From Bacteroidia bacterium (lineage in GTDB: Bacteria; Bacteroidota; Bacteroidia; Bacteroidales; CAJPTX01): a stretch of DNA of 32,698 nucleotides. The DNA lies in assembly GCA_905373665.1 (NCBI GenBank), contig CAJPTV010000012.1, positions 1-32,698 on the forward strand, read 5' to 3'. Shown piece after piece: positions 7,967 through 17,397 of the stretch (its first letter is position 1; every line of letters begins with the position of its first letter). The notes beneath the pieces were generated by a model. It saw only the letters and a list, made by a program, of their open reading frames with translations, was not told the DNA's origin and did not search any database. The translations under genes were made by a program, and so were the position numbers.

Positions 7967-10336
7967 GTGAAAAATTTAGTGATAGTGGAGTCGCCTGCAA
8001 AGGCGAAGACGATAGGGCAATTCCTTGGAAATGATTTCGACGTTCGTTCAAGCTTCGGACATATTCGCGACCTCTCAAAGCATAAACTTGGGGTGGATAT
8101 CCAAGGCGAGCACTTCCTTCCAGAGTATGAGGTGTCGGAGGATAAGCACCGCGTCGTAGCGGAGCTAAAAAAGGCCGTAGCGAGCGCCGACAAGGTGTGG
8201 CTCGCATCTGATGAAGACCGAGAAGGAGAAGCCATTGCGTGGCATCTAGCCGCCGTGCTTAACCTAGATCCAGAGCATACGCAACGCATCGTCTTCCACG
8301 AGATTACCAAGACCGCAATTCTTAAAGCCCTCGAAACACCCCGTGCTATCAATAAGCATCTGGTTGATGCACAGCAGGCGCGCCGAATCCTAGACCGCTT
8401 AGTGGGATTTGAGGTATCGCCCATCTTGTGGCGAAAGCTAAAGCCAGGACTCTCGGCAGGGCGTGTCCAGTCCGTGGCGGTGCGTTTGGTCGTGGAGCGC
8501 GAGCGAGAAATTCACGCGTATGACTCGCAGTGCTTTTATCGCATACAAGGTTCCTTTGCCACCTCGCCCCTCTTGCGCGCAGAGGTCGTGCAGCGCTTGT
8601 CTAAGCAGGAGGAGGCTGAGGCATTTATCCGCTCGTGTGTCGATGCACAGTTCGTGGTGCGTTCCATCCAAGAAAAAGAGCTCTCTCGCAACCCTGCACC
8701 TCCGTTTACGACCTCTACTTTGCAACAGGAAGCGAGCCGAAAGCTCGGCTTTTCGACAGCTCGCACCATGCAGGTCGCACAAGCCCTTTACGAAGCGGGA
8801 AAGATCACCTACATGCGTACCGACTCAGTCAACCTCTCTGATCAGGCTCTTGCGAACCTGAAGGGGGTGATTGAAAAGAGTTACGGGAGCAACTATTACA
8901 CCCGACGCCAGTACCATACCAAGACCAAAGGGGCGCAGGAAGCGCACGAGGCAATTCGCCCCGTAGATGCCAACGTCGAAGTGGTCGGTATGGAGTCTGA
9001 GGCGCAGCGTCTCTATGAGCTCATTCGCAATCGGGCGTTGGCTTCGCAGATGGCCTCCGCACGCCTCCTCCGCACGACGGTAGAGGTTGGGGCTGATACG
9101 CTTCCGCACCCTTTTGTCGCAACAGGCGAAGTGGTGCAATTCGACGGATTCTTACGCCTTTACCTCGAAGGGAACGACGATGAAAATACCGAAGAAACGA
9201 CCGAATTACTACCAAAATTAACCGTCGGTCAGTCGCTAAAGTTAAAGCAAGCAACTGCCCAAGAGCGCTATACGCAGCACCCGCCGCGTTACTCAGAGGC
9301 TGCTCTTGTGAAAAAGCTTGAGGAACTGGGGATCGGACGACCCTCGACCTATGCCCCCACCATTGCGACCATCGTCAGCCGCGGCTACGTGATGAAGGAT
9401 AGTCGTGAGGCGCAGACACGCAAGATTTGGCGGATGGTCTTGGAGGGTGGAAATATCCGTACCGAACAAGTCACAGAGAACTACGGGGCGGAGCGTAAAA
9501 AGCTCTTCCCGAGCGATATTGGGATGGTTGTGAATGATTATCTCCAAGAGCGCTTCGCTGAGCTCATAGAGTACAATTTCACGGCGCAGGTTGAAGAAGA
9601 ATTCGACCAGATTGCCTCTGGTGAGAAAGATTGGCAGAAGATGCTCAGTGAGTTCTATGCGCCATTTCATAAGCTCGTTGAACATGCAATGGACGACGAA
9701 TCGCGCCCCACGGCCGAAGGGCGTTACCTTGGCGTAGAGCCCGCGAGTGGTGAGCCCGTATTGGTGCGCTTGGGGCGTTTTGGTCCATTGGCGCAAATCG
9801 GTGGGAATGAGGAGGGGAAGAAGCCGCGTTATGCCTCATTGCGCCCCAATCAGCTCCTTGAGACGATTACCCTTGAGGAGGCGCTCGAACTTTTCCGTTT
9901 ACCCCGTAAGGTGGGCGAATTTGAAGGGCTGGAGATGTCGGTCGCTATTGGTCGTTTTGGCCCTTACGTACGCCATGGCGATAAGTTTATCTCCCTCGGG
10001 AAGGACGACGACCCCTATACGATCGACGCGCCCCGCGCTATCGAACTGATAGAGGCGAAACGAGCGTGGGAAGCCGCACGTATTGTGCGCCAGTTTGATG
10101 AGAGCGACCAGCTCAAGATCGTCAAGGGACGCTGGGGGCTTTGTGTGGAATTTGAAGGGAAAGCCTATCGTCTTCCCAAAGATATGGATGGAACGACCAC
10201 CCCTTTTGAGGAGCTGCTCGCTTATGCAAAGACGGAACAAGCAAAAAATAATGATGCTAAAAAAGCCAAAAAAACGAATGTCAAGCGCAGTGCAGCTACT
10301 TCAAAAACACCTCGAAAAAAGGTCGTGAAAAAATAA
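7967..10336 (+). CDS. topA: DNA topoisomerase I (type IA)
   Basis: This protein of about 789 residues relaxes negatively supercoiled DNA. The N-terminal Toprim domain starts with KNLVIVESPAKAKTIGQF, and its metal-binding acidic residues lie in ASDEDREGEAIAWH (Asp82, Asp84). The catalytic tyrosine is Tyr282 in ITYMRTDSVNLS. GRVQSVAVRLVVERE is the conserved strand-gate segment. Instead of the four-cysteine zinc fingers of enterobacterial TopA, the C-terminus has Toprim-associated repeats (one around VRLGRFGPLAQIG, one around VAIGRFGPYVRHG) and a lysine-rich tail of about 30 residues; this is the common Bacteroidota form. The start is taken as GTG 7967, so that the protein begins MKNLVIVES as homologues do. 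TTG 7961 is also in frame and would add two residues. It sits alone between groESL and the por operon. Confidence 0.96.
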   Translation: MKNLVIVESPAKAKTIGQFLGNDFDVRSSFGHIRDLSKHKLGVDIQGEHFLPEYEVSEDKHRVVAELKKAVASADKVWLASDEDREGEAIAWHLAAVLNLDPEHTQRIVFHEITKTAILKALETPRAINKHLVDAQQARRILDRLVGFEVSPILWRKLKPGLSAGRVQSVAVRLVVEREREIHAYDSQCFYRIQGSFATSPLLRAEVVQRLSKQEEAEAFIRSCVDAQFVVRSIQEKELSRNPAPPFTTSTLQQEASRKLGFSTARTMQVAQALYEAGKITYMRTDSVNLSDQALANLKGVIEKSYGSNYYTRRQYHTKTKGAQEAHEAIRPVDANVEVVGMESEAQRLYELIRNRALASQMASARLLRTTVEVGADTLPHPFVATGEVVQFDGFLRLYLEGNDDENTEETTELLPKLTVGQSLKLKQATAQERYTQHPPRYSEAALVKKLEELGIGRPSTYAPTIATIVSRGYVMKDSREAQTRKIWRMVLEGGNIRTEQVTENYGAERKKLFPSDIGMVVNDYLQERFAELIEYNFTAQVEEEFDQIASGEKDWQKMLSEFYAPFHKLVEHAMDDESRPTAEGRYLGVEPASGEPVLVRLGRFGPLAQIGGNEEGKKPRYASLRPNQLLETITLEEALELFRLPRKVGEFEGLEMSVAIGRFGPYVRHGDKFISLGKDDDPYTIDAPRAIELIEAKRAWEAARIVRQFDESDQLKIVKGRWGLCVEFEGKAYRLPKDMDGTTTPFEELLAYAKTEQAKNNDAKKAKKTNVKRSAATSKTPRKKVVKK

Positions 10337-10549
10337 AAAGAAGCGTATCTCATTGACTATAGGTTGGATGCCTGAGCTCCTCTCGGGGGCTATGAAACAA
10401 TTCGTTTGTATAGGGCGTTCCTCTGTTGCTTATCATTTCGCTGTGTGAGTATTTTACTGGTGTGTAAATGCGATCTTGTAAAATATTTTGATTAGCGACA
10501 CGTTTCTTTAAGGTAAACACTGCTTTTACTGGTTTAGTTGGTTTTGTAT

Positions 10550-10581
10550 TTTGGCAATGTCAGAGATCTTTTATTACTTTG
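10550..10581 (+). promoter_or_regulatory. Promoter of the porPKLMN operon
   Basis: TTTG (10550-10553) and TTACTTTG (10574-10581) are 20 bases apart, matching the Bacteroidota TTTG / TAnnTTTG promoter except for one base (A to T at position 2 of the -7 box). It lies 32 bases before the porP start. The 15 bases from 10550 recur with one change at 17369-17383. Confidence 0.6.
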
Positions 10582-10613
10582 GCTTGCGTTAGGTTCTATA
10601 TTTAGAGGGTCGG

Positions 10614-11636
10614 ATGCTTCTGTCGGTGGACGTGTGTGGGGTTCGTTGGTGGACTAAAGTCGTGGCTATTAGTATGCTACTGCTTGCTGTGTCGGCTTCT
10701 GTGCAAGCACAGTCAGATGCCCGTATGCGTCAGTATATGTTCAATCAGCTCGATTTTAACCCAGGTTATGCAGGGAGTCAAGGGTTGATAAATGTCTACG
10801 CCTTGGCGCGTCAGCAATGGGTAGGCTTCGGTGAAGGCGCTCCTCAGACGTTCTTTGTGAATTTTGACGTCCCTATCGGTTTTCGTAAGCTATCGCAGAT
10901 GAGCCCTGGGCGTAAGGTGCAATATTCTCATGGGTTGGGGCTGCACTTGATGCGCGATGCTATTGGTTTTGGTGCTACCAATGGGGTTGAGTTCTCGTAT
11001 AGTGGGCGTTTTCATTTGAGAGCGTTAGGCTCGTTGGCTTTCGGGCTCGGCTTGCGCGCTTTGAATGACCAGTTTAATGCGAAATGGCAAACAGCAATCG
11101 CTGCGGAGAACGACCCTGCAATTCCTAAGGATAAGGCCAATGGGATCGCCTTTGACCTCTCTTTCGGTATGTATTACACGGCGCGCAGTATGTATTTCGG
11201 GGTCTCTGGACAGAACCTCTTGGGAGCAGACCTCCGCAATCAGCTGAGCCGAAATGTGACTAAAATCGGGCGCGTGAATTATGCACGCCAGTACTATGTG
11301 GTGGGGGGGTATGACATGCCTGTTGCCTCGCGCTGGAACTTAGAACCCAGTTTCTTAGCCCGTACCGATTGGCAACAATATCTCCTCTCTGTAAACCTAA
11401 ATGCCCGATACAATAACCTCTTTTGGTTCGGGGTTGGCTACAATGTAATGGAGTCTGTGGGTGCGTTGGCTGGTATTGTACTTTTTGAAACATTGCGTAT
11501 CGGTTATAGCTATGATTATCCTGTCGGGGCGATTCGGCAGTTCTCTACAGGGTCTCATGAGCTTGTTGTTGGGTATTCTTTTGGGCTTGCGCGTCAAACG
11601 CAACCCCTCCAGTATAAGAGTATTCGTTACTTGTAA
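10614..11636 (+). CDS. porP: Type IX secretion protein PorP (PorP/SprF family)
   Basis: This 340-residue outer-membrane protein is one of the conserved type IX secretion system (T9SS) components. After a somewhat long N-region, a signal peptide (residues about 14-32, hydrophobic VVAISMLLLAVSASVQAQ) is followed by SDARMRQYMFNQLDFNPGYAGS, the hallmark start of mature PorP/SprF proteins. The remainder alternates short beta-strand-like segments ending in aromatic residues, as expected for a small beta-barrel. In P. gingivalis, PorP is encoded directly upstream of porK as here, and SprF-type proteins attach partner proteins to the T9SS. The start at ATG 10614 gives an unusual 13-residue lead; later GTG codons are possible alternatives. 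First gene of a five-gene operon. Confidence 0.9.
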   Translation: MLLSVDVCGVRWWTKVVAISMLLLAVSASVQAQSDARMRQYMFNQLDFNPGYAGSQGLINVYALARQQWVGFGEGAPQTFFVNFDVPIGFRKLSQMSPGRKVQYSHGLGLHLMRDAIGFGATNGVEFSYSGRFHLRALGSLAFGLGLRALNDQFNAKWQTAIAAENDPAIPKDKANGIAFDLSFGMYYTARSMYFGVSGQNLLGADLRNQLSRNVTKIGRVNYARQYYVVGGYDMPVASRWNLEPSFLARTDWQQYLLSVNLNARYNNLFWFGVGYNVMESVGALAGIVLFETLRIGYSYDYPVGAIRQFSTGSHELVVGYSFGLARQTQPLQYKSIRYL

Positions 11637-11694
11637 CAATCTAATCATTGGTGTATGAAGCATCTTTCCTCAGTAGAAGAAAACAGCAAGGAGT

Positions 11695-13068
11695 ATGATT
11701 AGGCGTTTATTATTTTTTGCGGGTTTAGCCTTCCTAGCGTTTCTGGTAGGATGCGGCACGACAGACACGGGCGAGCTTACCGGTGTGCCGGGTCGTGAGG
11801 TGCGTACGGAGCCAGAACCATTTAATATGGTTCGGGTGCCTCGGGGGTCGTTCACTATGGGACGCAACGACGAGGATGTGACGTGGGCACATCGCGCACC
11901 GACAAAGACCGTAACTCTCGAGTCGTTCTGGATGGATGTGACAGAAATCACCAACAACCAGTATCGACAGTTCGTCTTTTACGTGCGAGACTCGCTCATG
12001 CGTCGTGAGTTAGCCAAGATTGATGACGGCTTCAATGTGAGTGAAGACGATTACGATCTCGGAATTCCGACAGAACCGCCAATTCTGAATTGGGAGCAGG
12101 AGATCGACCTCTCTGACCCCGATCAATTGGAGGCGGTACAGGTGCTTTACTACAACAAGGAACTCGATCAGTTCGAGGGGCGCAAGGAGATCGATACGCG
12201 TAAGCTGAATTATACCTTCAGCTGGATCGATCTTAAGCAGGCGGCACAAAGCACAAACCGCTGGGACTATGACAAGGGCGATAGCGGAGCTTGGCCAGAA
12301 AAGGCGAACGTCTTCTACTTCCCCTTAAGCAAGAGTGTACCCGTTCGTAAGCGTAAAGACTTCATCATTCGCGACCGAGTGAATGTCTACCCTGATACGC
12401 TCGCTTGGATCAGCGACTGGAGTTACTCGTTCAATGAGCCGAACGCTAAGAATTATTTCTGGCATCCTAATTTTGACAACTATCCAGTTGTAGGGGTGTC
12501 GTGGAAACAAGCTTTTGCCTTCTGTGTTTGGAGAACCAATCGCCTCAATCGTGCGTATATAAGGAACGGAGAGTACACCGTACACGATTTCCGGCTACCC
12601 ACCGAGGCCGAGTGGGAGTACGCTGCACGTGGTGGAGGAAACTCAAATATGTACCCGTGGGGGAGTTACTATACACGTTCGATCAATGGGTGTTTGGTGG
12701 CTAACTTTAAGCCGATGCGAGGACGTTACGCTGAAGATGGTGGGGTGACCACGTTGCCCGTCGTAAGCTTCTTCCCTAATGAGTACGGTTTGTACAATAT
12801 GGCTGGGAATGTGGCGGAGTGGACGAGTACGGCCTACGACGAGAGTGCGTATAATTTTACACACGACTTGAATCCAGACTATCAGTACAACGCACGTCCA
12901 GAGGATCCTCCCGCTATGAAGCGTAAGGTGATTCGTGGTGGCTCGTGGAAGGATACGCACTTCTTTTTACAGGTGGGGACGCGAGCCTTCGAGTATCAGG
13001 ATTCGACAAAGTCTTTCATCGGTTTCCGTTGCGTGCGTTCTTGCATGATGGGAGACGAATTAGAGTAG
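11695..13068 (+). CDS. porK: Type IX secretion lipoprotein PorK/GldK
   Basis: This 457-residue lipoprotein has signal sequence MIRRLLFFAGLAFLAFLVGC with the lipobox cysteine at residue 20. The body is a formylglycine-generating-enzyme-like (sulfatase-modifying factor) fold: FNMVRVPRGSFTMG near residue 43, then FRLPTEAEWEYAARGG, MYPWG, NVAEWT and RGGSWKD, ending IGFRCVRS. The fold is structural in this family, and the paired active-site cysteines of real FGEs are not seen. In P. gingivalis, PorK forms with PorN a large ring attached to the inner face of the outer membrane, around the translocon. It lies 58 bases after porP and 40 before porL. Confidence 0.94.
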   Translation: MIRRLLFFAGLAFLAFLVGCGTTDTGELTGVPGREVRTEPEPFNMVRVPRGSFTMGRNDEDVTWAHRAPTKTVTLESFWMDVTEITNNQYRQFVFYVRDSLMRRELAKIDDGFNVSEDDYDLGIPTEPPILNWEQEIDLSDPDQLEAVQVLYYNKELDQFEGRKEIDTRKLNYTFSWIDLKQAAQSTNRWDYDKGDSGAWPEKANVFYFPLSKSVPVRKRKDFIIRDRVNVYPDTLAWISDWSYSFNEPNAKNYFWHPNFDNYPVVGVSWKQAFAFCVWRTNRLNRAYIRNGEYTVHDFRLPTEAEWEYAARGGGNSNMYPWGSYYTRSINGCLVANFKPMRGRYAEDGGVTTLPVVSFFPNEYGLYNMAGNVAEWTSTAYDESAYNFTHDLNPDYQYNARPEDPPAMKRKVIRGGSWKDTHFFLQVGTRAFEYQDSTKSFIGFRCVRSCMMGDELE

Positions 13069-13108
13069 AAAAGAGATTGGTTGAGGTATACTGTAAATAC
13101 TGTTGGAA

Positions 13109-14248
13109 ATGGGGTTTAACATATCTGAAATAGTACAAGGTTCGAAGTATAAGAACCTGATGAAGTACGTCTATGGTTGGGGGGCTTCTGTCGTACTATT
13201 GGGTGCGCTGTTCAAATTACAGCACTACCCTGGAGCGGGGATTATGTTGCTTGTCGGTATGATTACAGAGGCTATCATCTTCTTTCTCTCTGCTTTCGAA
13301 CCCATCGTCGAAGAGGTCGACTGGTCTATCGTCTATCCCGAATTGGCGGGCATGACTGACGATGTGCGTAAGAAGGACAAGGGAAGCGTTGACATGGTTA
13401 TGTTGGAGAGTGTGATTACCTCCGCAATTTCCAAGAGTAATATCAACGTAAAAGCAGCTCCTGCACCCGCAGAGAGTGCTCCGAAAAAGGTGGAAGCAAA
13501 GCCTGCGGCACCAGCACCTGCGCCACAGCCTGTTCAGCCAGTGGTAGCACCACAACCTGTGATTGTACAGCAGGCGCCGATGATGGGCGGTATGGTCTTT
13601 ACGGAGAAGTTTAACGAGATGTTGGAAAAGGCGCATATCGGTCCCGAACTCTTTATGAAGATCGGGGCAGGTTTGGAACGCCTCAGCGATGCGAGCAATG
13701 GGATTGCGAAGATCTCAGCCGCTGTCTCTGCTACAGAAAAGATGTCAGAGAACATGGAGCGTGCTGGGGAAGCGCTCGGCAAGTTTGCTGGAAGCTATGA
13801 GGAGTCTGGGGCTATCTTGGCGCGAAAGGCAAAAGTCTTGGCTGATGCCTTTGAAAAGACGTCCACCGAAGTGGCTGATACGGGCATGGCCTTCAGTGCA
13901 AACTTTAAGGATATCGTACAGCAAGCCGCTAATAAGCTCTCTAACGCAAGTAATAATGTTGACAAGGGGGTTACTGAGGCGGGAGTACAGCTTGCTACGA
14001 TGAATAAGAATTTGGCTGCTCTCAACGCCGCGCACGACGTACAGCTACAGAATATCCAAGCTCGTCTGAAAGCAAATGATGAGGTGAATAAGAAGGTAGA
14101 GGAGATGCTACGCCAAATGCTTGAAAAGGCTACGGAAGATACTTCCCGCTATAGCAAGTCTGTGAGCCAGTTGGCTGATAACGTCTCTCGTCTTAATTCG
14201 GTTTATGGCAACATGCTCTCTGCTATGGGGACATTGGCCAACCGTTAA
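13109..14248 (+). CDS. porL: Type IX secretion motor protein PorL/GldL
   Basis: This 379-residue protein is the inner-membrane stator-like subunit which, with PorM, uses the proton gradient to power type IX secretion. The start is ATG 13109 (MGFNISEIVQGSKYKN); the TTG two codons earlier is less likely. Two membrane helices lie at about residues 20-38 (YVYGWGASVVLLGALFKLQ) and 43-63, the latter with a buried Glu54 (GMITEAIIFFLS) corresponding to the acidic residue needed for proton flow in GldL. A Pro/Ala-rich linker (about 112-155) leads to a long cytoplasmic helical region. Homologues vary in the length of this region. PorL partners PorM, encoded 92 bases downstream. Confidence 0.94.
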   Translation: MGFNISEIVQGSKYKNLMKYVYGWGASVVLLGALFKLQHYPGAGIMLLVGMITEAIIFFLSAFEPIVEEVDWSIVYPELAGMTDDVRKKDKGSVDMVMLESVITSAISKSNINVKAAPAPAESAPKKVEAKPAAPAPAPQPVQPVVAPQPVIVQQAPMMGGMVFTEKFNEMLEKAHIGPELFMKIGAGLERLSDASNGIAKISAAVSATEKMSENMERAGEALGKFAGSYEESGAILARKAKVLADAFEKTSTEVADTGMAFSANFKDIVQQAANKLSNASNNVDKGVTEAGVQLATMNKNLAALNAAHDVQLQNIQARLKANDEVNKKVEEMLRQMLEKATEDTSRYSKSVSQLADNVSRLNSVYGNMLSAMGTLANR

Positions 14249-14340
14249 TCTGTTGTCGTCGTGGAGGGGCGTGGGGCGTTGCTCCATACTCCTCTTGGAT
14301 AATAAGCTTGAAATCTCGCAGTGAACGAATTTAGTCTGTA

Positions 14341-15978
14341 ATGGGTCACGGAAAAGAAACGCCTCGCCAAAAAATGATAGGCATGATGTACCTCATGCTT
14401 ACGGCGATGTTGGCGATGAATGTATCTGCTGAGCTTTTGAATGCTTTTGCGCTTGTGGACGGGGGGCTTTCTTTTACCACAAAGAATTATGCCGACAAGA
14501 ACGCAAAGACGATGAACAAGTTCGTTGAAGCCGAACTCTTGAATCCGCAAAAGGTGACCCCTTGGCGTGAAAAGGCAGAGCAGGTACATAAGGGCGCGCA
14601 AGAGTTGTTAGATTTTGTGCGTTCCCTAAAGTATAAGATTGTTGAAACGGCTGAGGGCAAGGATAGTCCCGCCTTACTGCCAGATGGCGAAGTGGATAGT
14701 CAGCTCTTGGAAGTTGCTTCCGATACCGACATCCCTGCACAGATCATGATCTTGGATGGGAACGGTAAGGCGCTCAAAGAAAAGCTGATCGCATATCGAG
14801 AACTCTTGTTGGGCTTTTTAGACAAGACGCGCGATGCGGCATTGATTGCCAATATCGAGCAAATGTTAGCCACCAACAACCCGCCGCCGACAAAGGATGG
14901 TATCGAGCACTCTTGGGAAAGTTACCGCTTTGAGCATATACCCTTGATTGCGACGCTTCCACAGTTGACTAAGGTACAGGTGGATGTCTTGAATGCCGAG
15001 GCGGATGTGATGTCCTTCTTATTGAACCGTGTCGATGCTGGAGATTTCAAGTTCAATAAAATCACTTCTGTGGTGATCCCGAATTCTGACTTCGTCTTGC
15101 GTGGAGGCGAATTTAGGGCTGAAATCTTTCTCGCGGCAAGCGATACGACCCAACGTCCTAAGGTCTACATAGGTCCATACGACTCGGTGCGTAGCGAATC
15201 TGGGGATGAGTGGATTTATACTATGCGCCCCGGACGGGAAAAAGATACGATCCCTGTCGCAAGCAACGGACGTGGTATCTATCGCGCTGCGGCTTCTTCT
15301 AATGGTACGATTTCCTTCGGCGGTCTGATTGAAATTATCGGTCCCGACGGCGTGCCTACTCGCAAACCCTTCCATCACCGATATACGGTCGCAGAACCCT
15401 CGATGGCGGTGAGTCCTACGAAGATGAATGTATTCTATCTCGGTGTGGATAATCCTGTGGATATTTCTGTCTCTGGGGTTAGTCCTGACAAAGTACAGGT
15501 GTCTATGACGGGGGGCTCGATATCCAAGAGTGGCAACGGCTATTTTGCGCGTCCTACAAAGGAAGGGGTCTGTGAGGTTACGATTATGGCCGACGAAGGA
15601 GGCGCAAAGAAAAGAATCGGGTCTAAACAGTTCCGTATAAAGCCTTTGCCAGACCCTAAGTCTACGATCTTCGGTATTGCGCCTGGGGTGACAGAGATCC
15701 AGAAGGGCTTGCTAATGGCTTCTCAAGGTATGGAGGCGAAATTCCCGCCAGATTTTGATTTCGATATGAGATTCCAAGTCCTCGGTTTTAAGGTCGGGGT
15801 GACGGTTGGGGGATTTTTCTCTGAGAAAGCCTCTACGGGACCCGAGTTTACCGCTGCTCAAAAACAGTTGATGCAGTCTCTTGCCTCGGGGTCGCAACTT
15901 ACTATTACAGATATCAAGGTTCGTGGTGCGGACGGGAAGGTGCGTACTCTAGAACCAAAGGTCTATCGGATACGCTAG
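14341..15978 (+). CDS. porM: Type IX secretion motor protein PorM/GldM
   Basis: This 545-residue protein is the rotor-like partner of PorL: one N-terminal membrane helix inserted in the PorL ring and a long periplasmic shaft reaching the PorKN ring. The start MGHGKETPRQKMIGMMYLML is typical of GldM/PorM. The helix spans about residues 12-33 and continues to SAELLNAF. The rest is periplasmic: a helical first domain (about 35-225) and then beta-rich immunoglobulin-like domains (segments such as VVIPNSDFVLRGGEFRAEIF and VDNPVDISVSGVSPDKVQVS), matching the D1-D4 layout of the known structures. It is slightly longer than P. gingivalis PorM (about 516 residues). porN follows after 45 bases. Confidence 0.95.
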   Translation: MGHGKETPRQKMIGMMYLMLTAMLAMNVSAELLNAFALVDGGLSFTTKNYADKNAKTMNKFVEAELLNPQKVTPWREKAEQVHKGAQELLDFVRSLKYKIVETAEGKDSPALLPDGEVDSQLLEVASDTDIPAQIMILDGNGKALKEKLIAYRELLLGFLDKTRDAALIANIEQMLATNNPPPTKDGIEHSWESYRFEHIPLIATLPQLTKVQVDVLNAEADVMSFLLNRVDAGDFKFNKITSVVIPNSDFVLRGGEFRAEIFLAASDTTQRPKVYIGPYDSVRSESGDEWIYTMRPGREKDTIPVASNGRGIYRAAASSNGTISFGGLIEIIGPDGVPTRKPFHHRYTVAEPSMAVSPTKMNVFYLGVDNPVDISVSGVSPDKVQVSMTGGSISKSGNGYFARPTKEGVCEVTIMADEGGAKKRIGSKQFRIKPLPDPKSTIFGIAPGVTEIQKGLLMASQGMEAKFPPDFDFDMRFQVLGFKVGVTVGGFFSEKASTGPEFTAAQKQLMQSLASGSQLTITDIKVRGADGKVRTLEPKVYRIR

Positions 15979-16023
15979 TTTTGAGTTCGTATTATAGTGC
16001 TTTCATGATTAACTAAGGATTGA

Positions 16024-16959
16024 ATGCAGGTTCGCTTGTTGTCTTTATTGGTGTTGTTAATTCTTCCGTTCGTGGTCGCTGCCCAAAGAAATGGGGAGCA
16101 GACGAAGCTTAAGGTCGAAGCAGGAAATTCGGATACGGTGAGACCCGATACGACGAATATGCCCCCTATCGGCTTTTATGAACGTACCACGATTCCCGAA
16201 AAAATACGTCCTGTGCCTTATACCTTTGTGCGAGAGGCTGACGTACTGTGGTCTAAGATTATATGGCGCGTGGTGGACTTGCGGCAGAAGATTAACTTCC
16301 CGCTCTATTATCCTACAACAGAGATGCGAGATCGCAAGAGTATCACCCAAGCGCTGTACTATGCGATTTTGAATAAGGAAATTTACGCTTACGACCCAAC
16401 CCCAGGTTTGACATCACCTGGAGATGAGTTTATCAAGCGTATGACTCTCGAAGAGGTTAAAAACAATGTTTGTACCCCAGCGCAAGATATCCAGCAAACG
16501 GATATGAGGACGGGGCAGATCCGAACAGTGCACATTGAGGGAGAGCCGCGTTGGAGAGAAGTTAAGCAGTTGATTATAAAAGAGGAGTGGTTCTTTGATT
16601 CCAAGCGCTCGCTTCTAGAGGTGCGTGTCTTAGGCCTGTGCCCTGTTATCGAGTTCTTTGAATTGGGAGGAGAAGGTGGACAGTTGAGGCGTACCCCTGC
16701 CTTTTGGGTATACTACCCCGAGGCGCGCACTGTGCTGACCCATGTCGCTGTTTTTAACAACAAGAATGACGCGCAAGCAACCTCCTTTGATGACCTCGTA
16801 TTTAAGCGTCGTTTTGACTCGTATATCATTCGCGAAACGAATGAGTATAACAACCGTTCGATTTCAGATTACAAGAAAGGGGGGATTCCCAATATGCTGG
16901 AATCGGAGCGTATACACTACGATATCTTCAATACAGAACATGACTTGTGGGAATTCTAA
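16024..16959 (+). CDS. porN: Type IX secretion protein PorN/GldN
   Basis: This 311-residue periplasmic protein binds PorK to form the outer-membrane-associated ring of the T9SS. The signal peptide MQVRLLSLLVLLILPFVVAA precedes a predicted cleavage before QRNGEQ. The body shows GldN features: ADVLWSKIIWRVVDLRQKIN, FPLYYPTTEMRDRKSITQ and a C-terminal ERIHYDIFNTEHDLWEF that is characteristic of the family. It is shorter than P. gingivalis PorN (about 360 residues), mostly because the C-terminal tail is reduced. It is the last gene of the operon; a terminator follows 24 bases after the stop. Confidence 0.93.
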   Translation: MQVRLLSLLVLLILPFVVAAQRNGEQTKLKVEAGNSDTVRPDTTNMPPIGFYERTTIPEKIRPVPYTFVREADVLWSKIIWRVVDLRQKINFPLYYPTTEMRDRKSITQALYYAILNKEIYAYDPTPGLTSPGDEFIKRMTLEEVKNNVCTPAQDIQQTDMRTGQIRTVHIEGEPRWREVKQLIIKEEWFFDSKRSLLEVRVLGLCPVIEFFELGGEGGQLRRTPAFWVYYPEARTVLTHVAVFNNKNDAQATSFDDLVFKRRFDSYIIRETNEYNNRSISDYKKGGIPNMLESERIHYDIFNTEHDLWEF

Positions 16960-16983
16960 GATCTCTTGCAAGAGGAACAGATG

Positions 16984-17007
16984 GAGGGCTTTTAAGCCCT
17001 CTTTTTT
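16984..17007 (+). terminator. Intrinsic terminator of porPKLMN
   Basis: GAGGGCTT (16984-16991) pairs with AAGCCCTC (16994-17001), followed by six T. It closes the secretion operon and separates it from the protease module downstream. Confidence 0.92.
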
Positions 17008-17397
17008 GTACACCCCTGTCACAGGGGGGAAGTGCAGAGTGTACCGTTAGCTTATGATACCTTGAAAGCTGTGCATATAAATATTTTCGTGGCGTGGAGG
17101 GGGGATAGCCGATGTTTCATCCTTTTTTATTGGGCACGATGCTTTCGGATGTAGAGTTTTTCTTACCTTTGAACTGGTGGAATAGTACTCTTGAGTAGCT
17201 AGTGGAGGTATAGAGGATCTCAAAAACAACGTGCTTGTCGGTATGAGAGTAGGCTGCTCTCTTAATACAATCGGTCGGTAATCTGTGTGGGGGGCTCTGA
17301 GGGTTTCGTCCTGTAAATATCGTTTTGGGTTGAGGGTTTGGCGCAGTTCCTGCCTCTTGGGATACTGCTTTGGTAATGTCAGAAAAATACTAGCTTC
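17008..17397. other. 390-base intergenic region before the duplicated protease module
   Basis: No gene is supported here. A small hairpin CCCCTG-TCA-CAGGGG lies at 17013-17027 with no T-tract. The 15-base string at 17369-17383 (TTTGGTAATGTCAGA) matches the porP promoter region at 10550-10564 except for one base. No complete TTTG / TAnnTTTG promoter was found, though transcription of the module probably starts in this interval. A 156-codon antisense frame overlaps the first A gene and has no family resemblance. Confidence 0.6.

Noticed and set aside
7447..8424. 325-codon minus-strand frame across the groEL end and topA start
   Set aside because: It overlaps two certain genes and the groESL terminator; its translation has no recognisable domain.
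11695..13068. PorK as an active formylglycine-generating or sulfatase-modifying enzyme
   Set aside because: The fold motifs are present, but the paired catalytic cysteines are not, and the operon context identifies it as the T9SS ring lipoprotein.
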